From an uncultured Acetatifactor sp. (GTDB taxonomy: Bacteria > Bacillota > Clostridia > Lachnospirales > Lachnospiraceae), in assembly GCA_934402375.1 (NCBI GenBank), contig CAKRUB010000033.1, positions 1 through 30,614 on the forward strand: a DNA stretch of 30,614 nucleotides, read 5' to 3'. How positions within the stretch are numbered: position 1 is the stretch's first letter; each line of letters starts with the position of its first letter. This document shows positions 8,399 through 16,433 of this stretch, one piece after another. Made by a program: the position numbers and the translations under genes. The notes under the pieces were generated by a model. It made no database searches. It was not told where the DNA came from and saw only the letters and a list, made by a program, of their open reading frames with translations.

Positions 8399-8487
8399 GG
8401 AGATGTACCCAAGTGGTTGAAGGGTCCGGATTCGAAATCCGGTAGGTCGGGTCTCCCGGCGCATGGGTTCAAATCCCATCATCTCCG
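8399..8487 (+). tRNA. tRNA-Ser (anticodon CGA)
   Basis: An 89-base class II tRNA. The acceptor stem is GGAGATG/CATCTCC with discriminator G. The anticodon arm is CCGGA-TTCGAAA-TCCGG with CGA at 8433-8435. The long variable arm typical of Ser tRNAs contains GGGTCTCCCGGC, and the T arm has GTTCAAATC. The CCA end is not encoded. It reads UCG codons. Confidence 0.96.
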
Positions 8488-8489
8488 CT

Positions 8490-8519
8490 AAAAAAGGATG
8501 CCTTATCGGCATCCTTTTT
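8490..8519. terminator. Bidirectional terminator between the two tRNA genes
   Basis: A perfect 12-bp stem, AAAAAGGATGCC (8491-8502) with GGCATCCTTTTT (8508-8519), loop TTATC. Each strand ends in a T run, so it can stop tRNA-Ser on the plus strand and tRNA-Ala on the minus strand. Confidence 0.93.
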
Positions 8520-8525
8520 CGTGTC

Positions 8526-8598
8526 TGGAGATAGGGGGACTCGAACCCCTGACCTACGCGTTGCGAACGCGTCGCTCTCCCAGCTGAGCTATATCCCC
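8526..8598 (-). tRNA. tRNA-Ala (anticodon CGC)
   Basis: A 73-base tRNA. The acceptor stem is GGGGATA/TATCTCC with one G-T pair and discriminator A. The D arm is TAGCTCAGCTGGGAGAGC. The anticodon arm is ACGCG-TTCGCAA-CGCGT with CGC, and the T arm has GTTCGAACC. CCA is not encoded. It reads GCG codons. Confidence 0.96.
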
Positions 8599-8611
8599 TT
8601 GATACAGGGAT

Positions 8612-8640
8612 ATTATACTCCTTTTATTTTCACATAGCAA
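8612..8640 (-). promoter_or_regulatory. tRNA-Ala promoter
   Basis: On the minus strand TTGCTA (8640-8635), a 17-base spacer and consensus TATAAT (8617-8612) precede the tRNA, with a predicted start about seven bases upstream of its 5' end. Confidence 0.85.
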
Positions 8641-8656
8641 TCTTTTTTTACGCAAA

Positions 8657-8704
8657 GAAGCTGCTGCCCGACTGGATTTCTCCATGTGGGCAACAGCTCT
8701 CTTC
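8657..8704 (-). terminator. Terminator after the cellobiose ABC operon
   Basis: AGCTGTTGCCC pairs with GGGCAGCAGCT (8698-8688 and 8669-8659) with one G-T pair. Inside is a nested TGGA-GAAA-TCCA hairpin. The stem is followed on the minus strand by TCTTTGCG, a weak T run. It lies about 30 bases after the solute-binding protein stop codon. Confidence 0.75.
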
Positions 8705-8732
8705 AAGCAATTTTCATCTGCTTTTCAATTCA

Positions 8733-10217
8733 TTATTTCTTCCAAGCGTCATACTGAGACTGGAACTCAGCAAGCACATCCTGGTATCCAGCTTCGTCCA
8801 GTGCGGACTGGTATGCAGCGATTGTGGAATCAACATCAGCGGAAGCAACACCGCCGTTCTCAAGTGCGAATCCGTACTGCTCAAATACGGTCTGGCATGC
8901 AGCGTACTTGTCAGCTACAGGAGTCTTGTCGAAACGGAAACCAGCTGCGCAGGAGGTGTTAGCGCCACCGTTGAATTCCTTGTACAGGCTTGCCTTGTCA
9001 GCAGGCTCGTTGGACAGAGGAGTAACAATTGTAGCGGAAGCAGACTCCCACATGGAGTGGTTGTACTTGCCGTTGTCGGTCTGAACAACCTGACCGTTTT
9101 CATCATAGTTGAAGTCCTCGCCTTCAATACCAAAGGTGTACAGGTCAGCAAGCTTGCTGTCTGTGTAAAGCAGACCCATGAAGTCGATACAAGCCTTTGC
9201 CTGCTCCTCGGTGCTGTTAGCGGTTACGCAGTAGCAGGAACCAAGAGCGGAAGTGGAGTGTGCCCATCTGTCTGTGATAGGAACCATAGCAACTTCCTGA
9301 TTGTAACGGCTGTTAGCCTCAGCGTTTACAGGGATGTCTGTCCACCATGAAACAGCCCAATCCTGAGTCTGTGTTGTGGTATCGGTTGTGGTCTTGGTAA
9401 CATCATCCTCGGAGATATAGCCAGCCTCTGCCCACTTAGCCATCAGGTCGCAGAACTCCTTGTACTCAGGGGTCTGGATTACATTGACAACCTCGTTGGT
9501 ATCTCTGTCAACAGCTACCCAGTTGGAAGTAGCGTCAGCAGTGAAGAAGTCAAAGCTGTTGATGTAATATCTGTAGAACATAGCGGTCTTCTGGGTAAGG
9601 AAGGGATACTTCAGACCTTCGCTCTTCGCGTCAGCCAGCATGGGCTCGATGTCAGCCAGCTTCTTAACAGAAGAAAGATCCCAGCCATACTTGTCAACCA
9701 GTTCCTGACGGAACATCAGGTCATAGCCTTCTACGTTGTCCTTGTAAACAGGAATGAAGTAGTTCTTTCCGTTGTACTTGGTAGCTTCCCACTGTCCTGC
9801 ATCCATGGAGTTGTACAGCGTTGATCCCTTCAGCAGCTCTGTGATGTCATAAACTGCGTTCTGGGGAACCAGATCGTTTGTGCCGATGGTGCTCTCCCAT
9901 GATGCTGTCCAGAGCAGGTTGATTTCCTTGTTTGCCAGAGATGTATTTGCCTTGTCGGTATACTCTCCGGAGCCGATGTCGGTCAGATTGATCTTTACAT
10001 TGATCTTGTCTGCAATGTAAGCATTGATTGCATCCTCAACCTTCTTAACCTGATTGGAGTCAGGAGTTGCAAGGTTAAAGGTTGCTCTGGTGACATTGAT
10101 GACAACCTTTCCGTCATCTGTCTTGGGTGTTGAGGAGCTGGCAGTATTGCCGCAACCTGTCAGCATGCCTGCTGCCATAGCTGTTACCAGCAGCGTGGAT
10201 AATAATTTTTTCTTCAT
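8733..10217 (-). CDS. ABC transporter solute-binding lipoprotein, probably cellobiose or cello-oligosaccharide
   Basis: A 494-residue extracellular lipoprotein. The signal peptide MKKKLLSTLLVTAMAAGMLT ends in a lipobox LTGC with Cys22 as the lipid-bearing residue, followed by a Ser/Thr linker. The mature part is a family 1 solute-binding fold with many aromatic residues (WTASWES, AVSWWTD) suited to sugar binding, and resembles the LplA/YtcQ type with a DUF3502-like C-terminal part. It is last in the lacI - permease - permease - binding protein run. A hairpin before its ribosome site (GGGAGG) may protect its mRNA, since binding proteins are needed in excess. No ATPase gene is nearby, so a shared MsmK-type ATPase is likely. 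The substrate is inferred from the neighbouring cellobiose phosphorylase. Confidence 0.9.
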   Translation of the reverse strand: MKKKLLSTLLVTAMAAGMLTGCGNTASSSTPKTDDGKVVINVTRATFNLATPDSNQVKKVEDAINAYIADKINVKINLTDIGSGEYTDKANTSLANKEINLLWTASWESTIGTNDLVPQNAVYDITELLKGSTLYNSMDAGQWEATKYNGKNYFIPVYKDNVEGYDLMFRQELVDKYGWDLSSVKKLADIEPMLADAKSEGLKYPFLTQKTAMFYRYYINSFDFFTADATSNWVAVDRDTNEVVNVIQTPEYKEFCDLMAKWAEAGYISEDDVTKTTTDTTTQTQDWAVSWWTDIPVNAEANSRYNQEVAMVPITDRWAHSTSALGSCYCVTANSTEEQAKACIDFMGLLYTDSKLADLYTFGIEGEDFNYDENGQVVQTDNGKYNHSMWESASATIVTPLSNEPADKASLYKEFNGGANTSCAAGFRFDKTPVADKYAACQTVFEQYGFALENGGVASADVDSTIAAYQSALDEAGYQDVLAEFQSQYDAWKK

Positions 10218-10252
10218 TTGGTATAAACCTCCCTTGTTTTTTATATTCTCAT

Positions 10253-10276
10253 GGGCTGCGCACTATGCGCATGCCC
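10253..10276 (-). other. Intercistronic hairpin before the binding-protein gene
   Basis: On the minus strand GGGC-A-TGCGC-ATAGT-GCGCA-GCCC folds to a nine-bp GC-rich stem with one bulged A. There is no T run, so it is not a terminator. It may be an mRNA stabiliser or ribonuclease stop that raises the level of the downstream message. Confidence 0.7.
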
Positions 10277-10288
10277 GGAATATCATGT

Positions 10289-11233
10289 TTAACCTTTTAC
10301 AGAGCCGACCGTCAGTCCCTTTATAAAATACTTCTGGAAGAAGGGGTAAACGATCATGATAGGTCCTATGACAACGATAACGGTTGCCATGGTAGCGGAA
10401 TACTGGGGAATCGCTCCACCCATTGCCGCTCTTGCCGATGCAGGCACATTCGAGTTGTTCAACAGGAACTCAATACTCTTCTGAATGTTTACCAGAAGCA
10501 GCTGTAACGGCTTCTTGTTGTCTGACTTGATGTACAAAAGTGCGTTCTGCCAGTCGTTCCAGAAGGTCGTCGCCATCATGAAGCCTACCGCAGCGAGCGA
10601 GGGCTTCAGAAGTGGCAGTGTAATCTGGAAGAAGGTCCGGTACTCTCCCGCGCCGTCAATCTTTGCCGCCTCCATCAATTCAGAAGGAATGCTGTTTGCA
10701 ATGTAGGTCCGCAGGATGATGACATTCATGGTCGTCACGCAGAGCGGAAGAATCAGCAGAAGCAGACTATCCTTTAAATTGTAATAGCTCGGCGAAGTAT
10801 AAATTATGTAACAAGAGAGCTGTCCGCCGCTGAACAGCATCGGTATCAGCAGGTAAACCGACAGGAACTTGGAAAGTCTGAATTCCTTACGGCTGATCGC
10901 ATAAGCAAACATGGACATGATCAACAGTCCGAACAGCGTGCCGGCAACCGTGATAAAAATGGTTACTCCATAGGAGACAAGCAGCTGTTTTCCATATCGC
11001 AGAACTGAATTGATACCGTCCAGAGACCACTTCTCCGGGAAAAAGCTGAAACCATTCTGTGCGATCGCTTTCTCATCCGTGAAAGCAGCGATGAAAACCA
11101 GCAAAATCGGCAGTGCGCAGAACAAAGTATAGATCAGAAGGAAAAATCCCAGTATGTACTGTCCGATACCCGTCCTTGTCTTTCTGGAAGGAGCCAGATC
11201 CGCATTCTTTATCTTTTTTGTCTTACTCATCAT
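10289..11233 (-). CDS. Carbohydrate ABC transporter permease (MalG-like)
   Basis: A 314-residue inner-membrane protein with about six helices (first at about 24-48). The coupling-loop EAA motif reads ELMEAAKIDGAGEYRTFFQITLPLLKPSL, the hallmark of sugar permeases of the MalG/LplC type. It contacts the ATPase on the cytoplasmic side. The start is one of two adjacent ATGs (11233 or 11230); GAGGAGG precedes both, and the second has the better spacing. It lies 13 bases after the first permease. Confidence 0.94.
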   Translation of the reverse strand: MMSKTKKIKNADLAPSRKTRTGIGQYILGFFLLIYTLFCALPILLVFIAAFTDEKAIAQNGFSFFPEKWSLDGINSVLRYGKQLLVSYGVTIFITVAGTLFGLLIMSMFAYAISRKEFRLSKFLSVYLLIPMLFSGGQLSCYIIYTSPSYYNLKDSLLLLILPLCVTTMNVIILRTYIANSIPSELMEAAKIDGAGEYRTFFQITLPLLKPSLAAVGFMMATTFWNDWQNALLYIKSDNKKPLQLLLVNIQKSIEFLLNNSNVPASARAAMGGAIPQYSATMATVIVVIGPIMIVYPFFQKYFIKGLTVGSVKG

Positions 11234-11246
11234 ACTCCTCCTCTAC

Positions 11247-12164
11247 TTAGAACAGGGAATCTTCCGGCGAAATCTTTCTCACCAGCCCATTAGCAAACAG
11301 CATCATCAGCAAACCAACAACCGACTGGAAGAGTGTCGTCGCAGACACAAATCCGTAGTTCGGATTCTTAAAGATTGCATGCAGTACATACGAGTCGATA
11401 ACCTGTGTTGTCGAGTACAGCGTTCCGCTGTCTCTTGTAACCTGATAGAATAGACCTGTATCGGATCTCATGATGTTACCAACTGACAGAAGGAGCATTA
11501 CCGTAATCATCGGCACAAGCGCCGGCAGTGTGATATGTCTTATCTGCTGCCACTTATTTGCGCCGTCAATCTCTGCCGCCTCGTACAGCTCCGTATCGAT
11601 ACCGGACAGGACTGACATATAGAGCACTGAGCCATAGCCCACGCTGTTCCACATCTTTACAACGGTCAGAATGATCGGCCACAGGGAAGCGGTGGTGTAA
11701 AATTTCACATGCATTCCCAGCGCATTGTTCAGGATACCTGTGTCGGTACTGATGAACGCATATACAATGAACTGTACTGCCGCATAGGAGATGAAGATGG
11801 GAATAATCATAACCGTCTGCATCACCTTTGCACATTTCTTGAACACGAACTGGTCGATTGCAATCGCCAGAACTACATTCAGAAAAGTTCCCAGTCCGGT
11901 GAATACCACATAGTACAACAGTGTGTTCTTCGTCATATTCCAGAAGATGTCCTTGGAAGCCAACAGGAACTTAAAGTTGTCAATGCCGTTCCACGGGCTT
12001 GCCCAGATACCCTTGCTGTAGTCAAAGGATTTGAATGCCATCACCAGACCGCTCATGGGTATGTAAGCGAAAAACAGTAATACCAGAAATACCGGCAGTG
12101 CCATCACTACATGAGCCCTGTGTTTCCATGTGTTTCTCAAAAATTCTTTCATATTCCCTCTCAT
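11247..12164 (-). CDS. Sugar ABC transporter permease (MalF/LplB-like)
   Basis: A 305-residue inner-membrane protein with about six helices. Its EAA loop is ELYEAAEIDGANKWQQIRHITLPALVPM. It lacks the large periplasmic insert of E. coli MalF, as usual for Gram-positive LplB-type permeases. Two starts are possible: ATG at 12164, or the ATG four codons later at 12152, which follows an AGAGGG run. It lies 39 bases after lacI. With the next permease it forms the channel of the cellobiose-type importer. Confidence 0.93.
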   Translation of the reverse strand: MRGNMKEFLRNTWKHRAHVVMALPVFLVLLFFAYIPMSGLVMAFKSFDYSKGIWASPWNGIDNFKFLLASKDIFWNMTKNTLLYYVVFTGLGTFLNVVLAIAIDQFVFKKCAKVMQTVMIIPIFISYAAVQFIVYAFISTDTGILNNALGMHVKFYTTASLWPIILTVVKMWNSVGYGSVLYMSVLSGIDTELYEAAEIDGANKWQQIRHITLPALVPMITVMLLLSVGNIMRSDTGLFYQVTRDSGTLYSTTQVIDSYVLHAIFKNPNYGFVSATTLFQSVVGLLMMLFANGLVRKISPEDSLF

Positions 12165-12203
12165 TCTGCCGCTCAGGCGACTATATAATCAGAAGTAATT
12201 CTG

Positions 12204-13238
12204 TCAGCGTCCGGTCTGCTCCGTCCGGGGTATTGTCGCCACTGACTTGCCCTCGAGAACCGTTCCGGGAATGACAATCTGTTCAACTACTGTAGTCTTC
12301 GGCCGTTCGATCAGACTGATCAGCTGCCTTGCTGCCACACATCCGATCTGCTCTGCATCCTGCTTCAATGTCGTCAGCTGCGGTTCCAGGTATCGGGCGG
12401 CGGCTATGCCGTCATATCCTGCCACTGAGATGTCCTCCGGAATGCGAAGTCCTCTCGCTCTGATTGCATTGATTCCGCCGAATGCGGCGAAGTCATCAGG
12501 ATATATAATGCAGGTCGGCGGTTCCGGCAGATCCAGAAGTTCGTTTGTCACCGCGTAGGTTTTCACCGTGTCGCGGTACGCCGCCTCCCGGATATATTCA
12601 TCCGGCACCTTAAGTCCCAGTGCCTCGGCCGTCCGGTAAAAGCTGGAAACACGGTTCTTGGTAACCGCTGAATCGTCGCCGTGGATATAAGCTATCCTTC
12701 TGTGTCCCTTATGGTAAATAAATTCCACAAGATCTCTGATTCCGGCAATGTTATCGGATATTACCGCGATCCGGTCATTGAAGATGTGGTCGATCGTCAC
12801 AACGGGAATATCACTCTGAACCAGCTCTACGACCTCGGGATCATTAAAGTCGATACAGGCAAGCACCACACCGTCAAAACCTCTGTAACGGCTGTGCTCC
12901 AGATATGTCATTCGATCCTCTCTGTCCTTATAGCAGTTTATAAAGGTAATGTCGTAACCACCCTTTTCCGCCGTCCGCTTGAAGCTGTCAAGCACTCCGG
13001 CAAAGTGGTCATGCGTCAGTCCGCTTGTGGCTTCGTCAATAAAGAGCACCCCGATGCCACGGGTTCTGTTCGTCTTCAGCGCTCTCGCTGAGAGGTTGGG
13101 GGAATAGCCCATTTCCTTCGCGACCTTCTTAATGTGCGCTCTTGTTTCTTCTCCAATGTCGGTGTGATTATTCAGCGCTTTGCTAACCGTAGCCACCGAC
13201 ACGCCGCACACCTTTGAAATGTCTTTCAACGATGCCAT
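12204..13238 (-). CDS. LacI-family repressor of the cellobiose module
   Basis: A 344-residue regulator. The helix-turn-helix is at 4-23 (LKDISKVCGVSVATVSKALN) and the hinge helix at about 48-58 (LSARALKTN), then a periplasmic-binding-like sensor domain (GIGVLFIDEATSGL onward; GVVLACIDFNDPEVV; CIIYPDDFAAFGGINAIR; SVAGYDGIAAARYLEPQLTT). I chose ATG at 13238, with GGAG eight bases upstream, over a GTG at 13259. First gene of the ABC operon and divergent from cellobiose phosphorylase. Repeats of ATCGTTTTCG at both promoters suggest that it represses itself, the transporter and the phosphorylase. The effector is likely cellobiose; that is inference. Confidence 0.93.
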   Translation of the reverse strand: MASLKDISKVCGVSVATVSKALNNHTDIGEETRAHIKKVAKEMGYSPNLSARALKTNRTRGIGVLFIDEATSGLTHDHFAGVLDSFKRTAEKGGYDITFINCYKDREDRMTYLEHSRYRGFDGVVLACIDFNDPEVVELVQSDIPVVTIDHIFNDRIAVISDNIAGIRDLVEFIYHKGHRRIAYIHGDDSAVTKNRVSSFYRTAEALGLKVPDEYIREAAYRDTVKTYAVTNELLDLPEPPTCIIYPDDFAAFGGINAIRARGLRIPEDISVAGYDGIAAARYLEPQLTTLKQDAEQIGCVAARQLISLIERPKTTVVEQIVIPGTVLEGKSVATIPRTEQTGR

Positions 13239-13261
13239 ACCTTTATCTCCGTTGTTCACTT

Positions 13262-13275
13262 AATCGTTTTCGTAT
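13262..13275. promoter_or_regulatory. Putative LacI operator 1, at the lacI transcription start
   Basis: AATCGTTTTCGTAT contains the shared 10-mer ATCGTTTTCG (13263-13272). It covers the predicted start of the lacI promoter (about 13273), a position suited to autorepression. Confidence 0.7.
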
Positions 13276-13279
13276 CTTC

Positions 13280-13308
13280 ACTATACAACACCTTTTATAC
13301 TTTTGCAA
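13280..13308 (-). promoter_or_regulatory. Promoter of lacI and the ABC operon
   Basis: On the minus strand TTGCAA (13308-13303), a 17-base spacer and TATAGT (13285-13280). Predicted start near 13273, about 35 bases before the ATG. Confidence 0.85.
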
Positions 13309-13438
13309 GCGAATTTTAATTTTTTTTGTGTGTTTTGCTCGCGACACCCGTTGCGTAACGTGGCAATTTGTATAGTATTTCTTATATACATGCCTTTTCC
13401 TTCTATTTTTAGCGTTCTTTGTGTGTGTATCCATTCAT

Positions 13439-13448
13439 ATCGTTTTCG
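13439..13448. promoter_or_regulatory. Putative LacI operator 2, middle of the intergenic region
   Basis: A third exact copy of ATCGTTTTCG in the same orientation, 176 and 139 bases from the other two. It does not sit on an obvious promoter. It could help DNA looping between the two promoter-linked sites. Confidence 0.5.
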
Positions 13449-13524
13449 CTGTCCCGATGCATTGTCTTCACACGGCACACAACTCTGCAAATACTTTTTC
13501 TTTGCGCTATTTTCCATATTTCTA

Positions 13525-13553
13525 TTGCATTCTCCGCCTGCTTTATATATAAT
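13525..13553 (+). promoter_or_regulatory. Cellobiose phosphorylase promoter
   Basis: TTGCAT (13525-13530), a 17-base spacer and consensus TATAAT (13548-13553). Predicted start near 13560. Confidence 0.88.
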
Positions 13554-13576
13554 TTGGAATATAGCAAAGGTTTCTT

Positions 13577-13590
13577 AATCGTTTTCGGTT
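13577..13590. promoter_or_regulatory. Putative LacI operator 3, just downstream of the phosphorylase start
   Basis: AATCGTTTTCGGTT has mirror-related AAnCG/CGnTT halves around TTTT and includes ATCGTTTTCG. It lies at about +17 to +30 of the phosphorylase transcript, where a bound repressor would block RNA polymerase. Confidence 0.72.
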
Positions 13591-13638
13591 TTTTGTAACC
13601 TTGTCACTGTAAAAAAATTTAACTACAAGGAGAATGCT

Positions 13639-16074
13639 ATGAAATTTGGGTTTTTTGATGATGCAAATCAGGAATATGTGATCACTACCCCGAAGACTCC
13701 TCTCCCCTGGATCAACTATCTGGGCTGCAACGAGTTCTTCAGTCTTATTTCCAACACCTGTGGCGGCTATACCTTTTATAAGGATGCCAAGCTGCTGCGC
13801 CTGACCCGTTACCGTTACAACAATGTGCCGACCGACTGCAACGGCAAATACTTCTACATAAAAGATGGCGACACGATCTGGAATCCCGGCTGGCAGCCGA
13901 CCCAGACCGAGCTTGACAGCTACGAATGCCGCCACGGTATCGGCTACAGCCGCTTCACCTCCACAAAGAACGGCTTGAAGGCATCCCTGCTCTCCTTTGT
14001 CCCGATGAACGACAACTGTGAGCTGCAGAAGCTGACACTGACGAACGAGTCCTCCGCTTCCAAGAGCTTTTCCGTATTTTCTTATGTAGAATGGTGTCTC
14101 TGGAATGCCGACGACGACATGAAGAACTTCCAGAGAAACTTCAGCACCGGCGAGGTTGAGGTCGTGGATTCCACGATCTTCCACAAGACCGAGTACAGAG
14201 AGCGCAGAAATCATTACGCTATCTATTCTGTAAACGCACCTGTTGCCGGATTTGACACGATCCGCGATGAGTTCCTCGGCGCATACAGAGGCGCTGACAG
14301 GCCTCAGGCAGTCGAGAACGGCGCCTGCACAAACTCCATGGCAAGCGGCTGGGCACCGATTGCCTCCCATCAGCTGGATGTAACGCTTGCACCCGGCGAG
14401 AGCAAGACCTACATCTTCGTTCTCGGCTATATCGAGAATGCAGAGGATGACAAGTGGGAATCCTACGGCGTAATCAACAAGACAAAGGCTTGGGAAATGC
14501 TGAAAAAGTACAATACCGAGGAAGGTGTTGACAAGGCATTTGCAGAGTTACAGGCTTATTGGAAGCAGCTGCTCTCCAAGTACACGGTTTCCTCCGGCGA
14601 CGAGAAGGTGAACCGCATGGTAAATACCTGGAACCAGTATCAGTGTATGGTGACATTTAACATGTCTCGTTCTGCTTCCTACTACGAGTCCGGTATCGGC
14701 CGCGGCATGGGCTTCCGCGATTCCTGTCAGGATCTGCTCGGCTTCGTGCATCTGATCCCCGACCGTGCAAGAGAGCGTATCATCGACATTGCATCGACGC
14801 AGTTCCAGGATGGCAGCGCATACCATCAGTACCAGCCTCTTACCAAGAAGGGAAATTCCGATATTGGCAGCGGCTTCAACGACGATCCGCTCTGGCTGAT
14901 CGCCGGAACCTCCGCTTATGTCCGCGAGACTGGCGATACCTCCATCCTGACGGAGATGGTTCCTTTCGACAACGATATGAGCGTGGCTGCTCCTCTCATG
15001 GATCACTTAAAGCGCTCCTTCAACTATACCGTAACACACAAGGGACCTCACAATCTGCCTCTGATCGGACGTGCAGACTGGAACGACTGTCTGAACTTAA
15101 ACTGCTTCTCCGCTCATCCCGGAGAGTCCTTCCAGACCTTCGGTCCCAGCGAGGGTCCCGTAGCGGAATCCGTCTTCATTGCCGGAATGTTCGTAAAGTA
15201 CGGCGAGGAGTATGCTCAGCTCTGTGAGCTGTTAGGCGACAAGGACGAGGCGGCAAGAGCACGGAACGAGGTTTCCGCTATGTATGATGCCATCCTCGCA
15301 AACGGCTGGGACGGCGAGTGGTTCCTCCGCGCATACGATGCATACAGCCACAAGGTTGGCTCCAAGGAATGCCGCGAGGGTCAGATCTACATTGAGCCGC
15401 AGGGCTTCTGCGTACTGGCAGGCGTCGGCGTCAAGGAAGGCCTCGCAGAACGCGCCCTGAATTCCGTAAAGGAGCGTCTGGATACCAAGTACGGTGTTAT
15501 GATTCTCCAGCCTGCTTACACAGAATATCACCTTGAGCTCGGCGAAGTTTCCTCCTATCCGCCCGGATATAAGGAGAATGCGGGTATTTTCTGCCATAAC
15601 AACCCTTGGGTATCCATTGCGGAGACCGTAATCGGCAGAGGTGACAGAGCATTTGATATTTACAAGAAGACCTGTCCTGCCTACATCGAGGACATCAGTG
15701 AGATCCACCGCACCGAGCCTTATGTGTATTCCCAGATGGTAGCAGGACGTGATGCAAAGTTCCACGGTGAGGCAAAGAACAGCTGGCTTACCGGTACGGC
15801 GGCATGGACCTTTGTAAACATCTCCCAGTATATTCTGGGCGTATATCCTACCCACACCGGACTGTCCGTTGATCCCTGCGTACCCAGCGGCTTCGGCGAT
15901 TTCACACTTACCAGACAGTTCCGCGAGGGCACTTACCACATCGAGGTAAAGAACCCGAACAATGTCCAGAAGGGTATCGCCTCCATGACAGTAAACGGAA
16001 CGGCTGTGGAAGGTCATATCATCCCCTATGTAAAGGGACAGACCGAGTACAATGTCGTTATCACAATGGGATAA
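13639..16074 (+). CDS. Cellobiose phosphorylase (GH94)
   Basis: An 811-residue cytoplasmic enzyme that splits cellobiose with phosphate into alpha-glucose 1-phosphate and glucose, saving one ATP per disaccharide. Family landmarks: N-terminal [18 protein letters not shown] and [10 protein letters not shown], the sugar-binding [17 protein letters not shown], the catalytic segment [11 protein letters not shown] with Asp483 as the proton donor by motif, and the phosphate-site region [18 protein letters not shown]. Length is standard for GH94 cellobiose rather than cellodextrin or chitobiose phosphorylases. AAGGAG lies six bases before the ATG. Codons are strongly biased, suggesting high expression. 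It is transcribed away from lacI. No signal peptide. Confidence 0.96.
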   Translation: MKFGFFDDANQEYVITTPKTPLPWINYLGCNEFFSLISNTCGGYTFYKDAKLLRLTRYRYNNVPTDCNGKYFYIKDGDTIWNPGWQPTQTELDSYECRHGIGYSRFTSTKNGLKASLLSFVPMNDNCELQKLTLTNESSASKSFSVFSYVEWCLWNADDDMKNFQRNFSTGEVEVVDSTIFHKTEYRERRNHYAIYSVNAPVAGFDTIRDEFLGAYRGADRPQAVENGACTNSMASGWAPIASHQLDVTLAPGESKTYIFVLGYIENAEDDKWESYGVINKTKAWEMLKKYNTEEGVDKAFAELQAYWKQLLSKYTVSSGDEKVNRMVNTWNQYQCMVTFNMSRSASYYESGIGRGMGFRDSCQDLLGFVHLIPDRARERIIDIASTQFQDGSAYHQYQPLTKKGNSDIGSGFNDDPLWLIAGTSAYVRETGDTSILTEMVPFDNDMSVAAPLMDHLKRSFNYTVTHKGPHNLPLIGRADWNDCLNLNCFSAHPGESFQTFGPSEGPVAESVFIAGMFVKYGEEYAQLCELLGDKDEAARARNEVSAMYDAILANGWDGEWFLRAYDAYSHKVGSKECREGQIYIEPQGFCVLAGVGVKEGLAERALNSVKERLDTKYGVMILQPAYTEYHLELGEVSSYPPGYKENAGIFCHNNPWVSIAETVIGRGDRAFDIYKKTCPAYIEDISEIHRTEPYVYSQMVAGRDAKFHGEAKNSWLTGTAAWTFVNISQYILGVYPTHTGLSVDPCVPSGFGDFTLTRQFREGTYHIEVKNPNNVQKGIASMTVNGTAVEGHIIPYVKGQTEYNVVITMG

Positions 16075-16128
16075 AAACGATAGCGTATGCGCCGCAAGGC
16101 GGACAAAAAGAGGCAGGAGCTGGTGCCA

Positions 16129-16215
16129 ATGGTTACATATTCGGATTTAATCCAATTTGTAATTATGCTTTGCGCAGTAATAACTCTTGCTATCTACACT
16201 CAACGCAAAAAGTAG
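16129..16215 (+). CDS. Small hydrophobic peptide, putative holin-like type I toxin
   Basis: A 28-codon frame: MVTYSDLIQFVIMLCAVITL then AIYTQRKK. It has a short polar start with the xTY motif, one membrane helix (about 7-23) and a basic tail. This fits the 'putative holin-like toxin' peptides of Firmicutes type I systems; known members would depolarise the membrane. AGGAG lies nine bases before the ATG, inside a small GGCA/TGCC hairpin. The stop codon lies in the first arm of the terminator hairpin. A consensus-promoter antisense RNA faces it. It follows cellobiose phosphorylase by 54 bases and may be cotranscribed or have its own promoter, which I could not find. Confidence 0.75.
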   Translation: MVTYSDLIQFVIMLCAVITLAIYTQRKK

Positions 16216-16303
16216 CGCCCCCGTCTAGCAAACTAAGGCGCTACTTTTGTAGAATCACATTTTGCCAGCGGCTAGGTGTACACTAGTCATTGGCTCTCTT
16301 GTT
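16206..16303 (-). ncRNA. Putative antisense antitoxin RNA
   Basis: A consensus promoter on the minus strand predicts a start near 16303. The transcript would run toward the toxin gene and stop at the hairpin at 16208-16248, where GGCGCTAC is followed by TTTTT (16211-16207). That gives an RNA of about 98 bases with no open frame. It would pair with the last codons and 3' end of the toxin mRNA over about 40 bases. The geometry resembles Fst/RNAII and TxpA/RatA loci. RNA length and action are inferred. Confidence 0.7.
16208..16248. terminator. Bidirectional terminator shared by toxin mRNA and antisense RNA
   Basis: A perfect 12-bp stem, AAAAGTAGCGCC (16208-16219) with GGCGCTACTTTT (16237-16248), and a 17-base loop. 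Both strands leave a T run after the GC-rich part. Confidence 0.92.
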
Positions 16304-16309
16304 AAAATG

Positions 16310-16338
16310 ATTATAACGTCACTCTGGCGCAATGTCAA
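16310..16338 (-). promoter_or_regulatory. Consensus promoter of the antisense RNA
   Basis: On the minus strand TTGACA (16338-16333), exactly 17 bases, TATAAT (16315-16310). It matches consensus in both boxes and is the strongest-looking promoter in the window, yet no protein gene follows it. Confidence 0.93.
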
Positions 16339-16433
16339 GTTTTCCGTTACTTGCCTCACCCTCAATACCTTCTCCAAAATTGTCAGCATGAACTTTGTGT
16401 TTTCGGATAAACTAAAGATAGGAGGTATCTGCC

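Noticed and set aside
13543..14370. 275-codon minus-strand frame over the phosphorylase promoter and 5' end
   Set aside because: It runs through the promoter and operator region and is opposite the strongly supported GH94 gene.
16126..16293. GCCAATG found in both the toxin mRNA and the antisense RNA, considered as Fst-like direct repeats
   Set aside because: The two copies are inverted in the DNA, so the RNAs carry identical rather than complementary sequence and cannot pair there.
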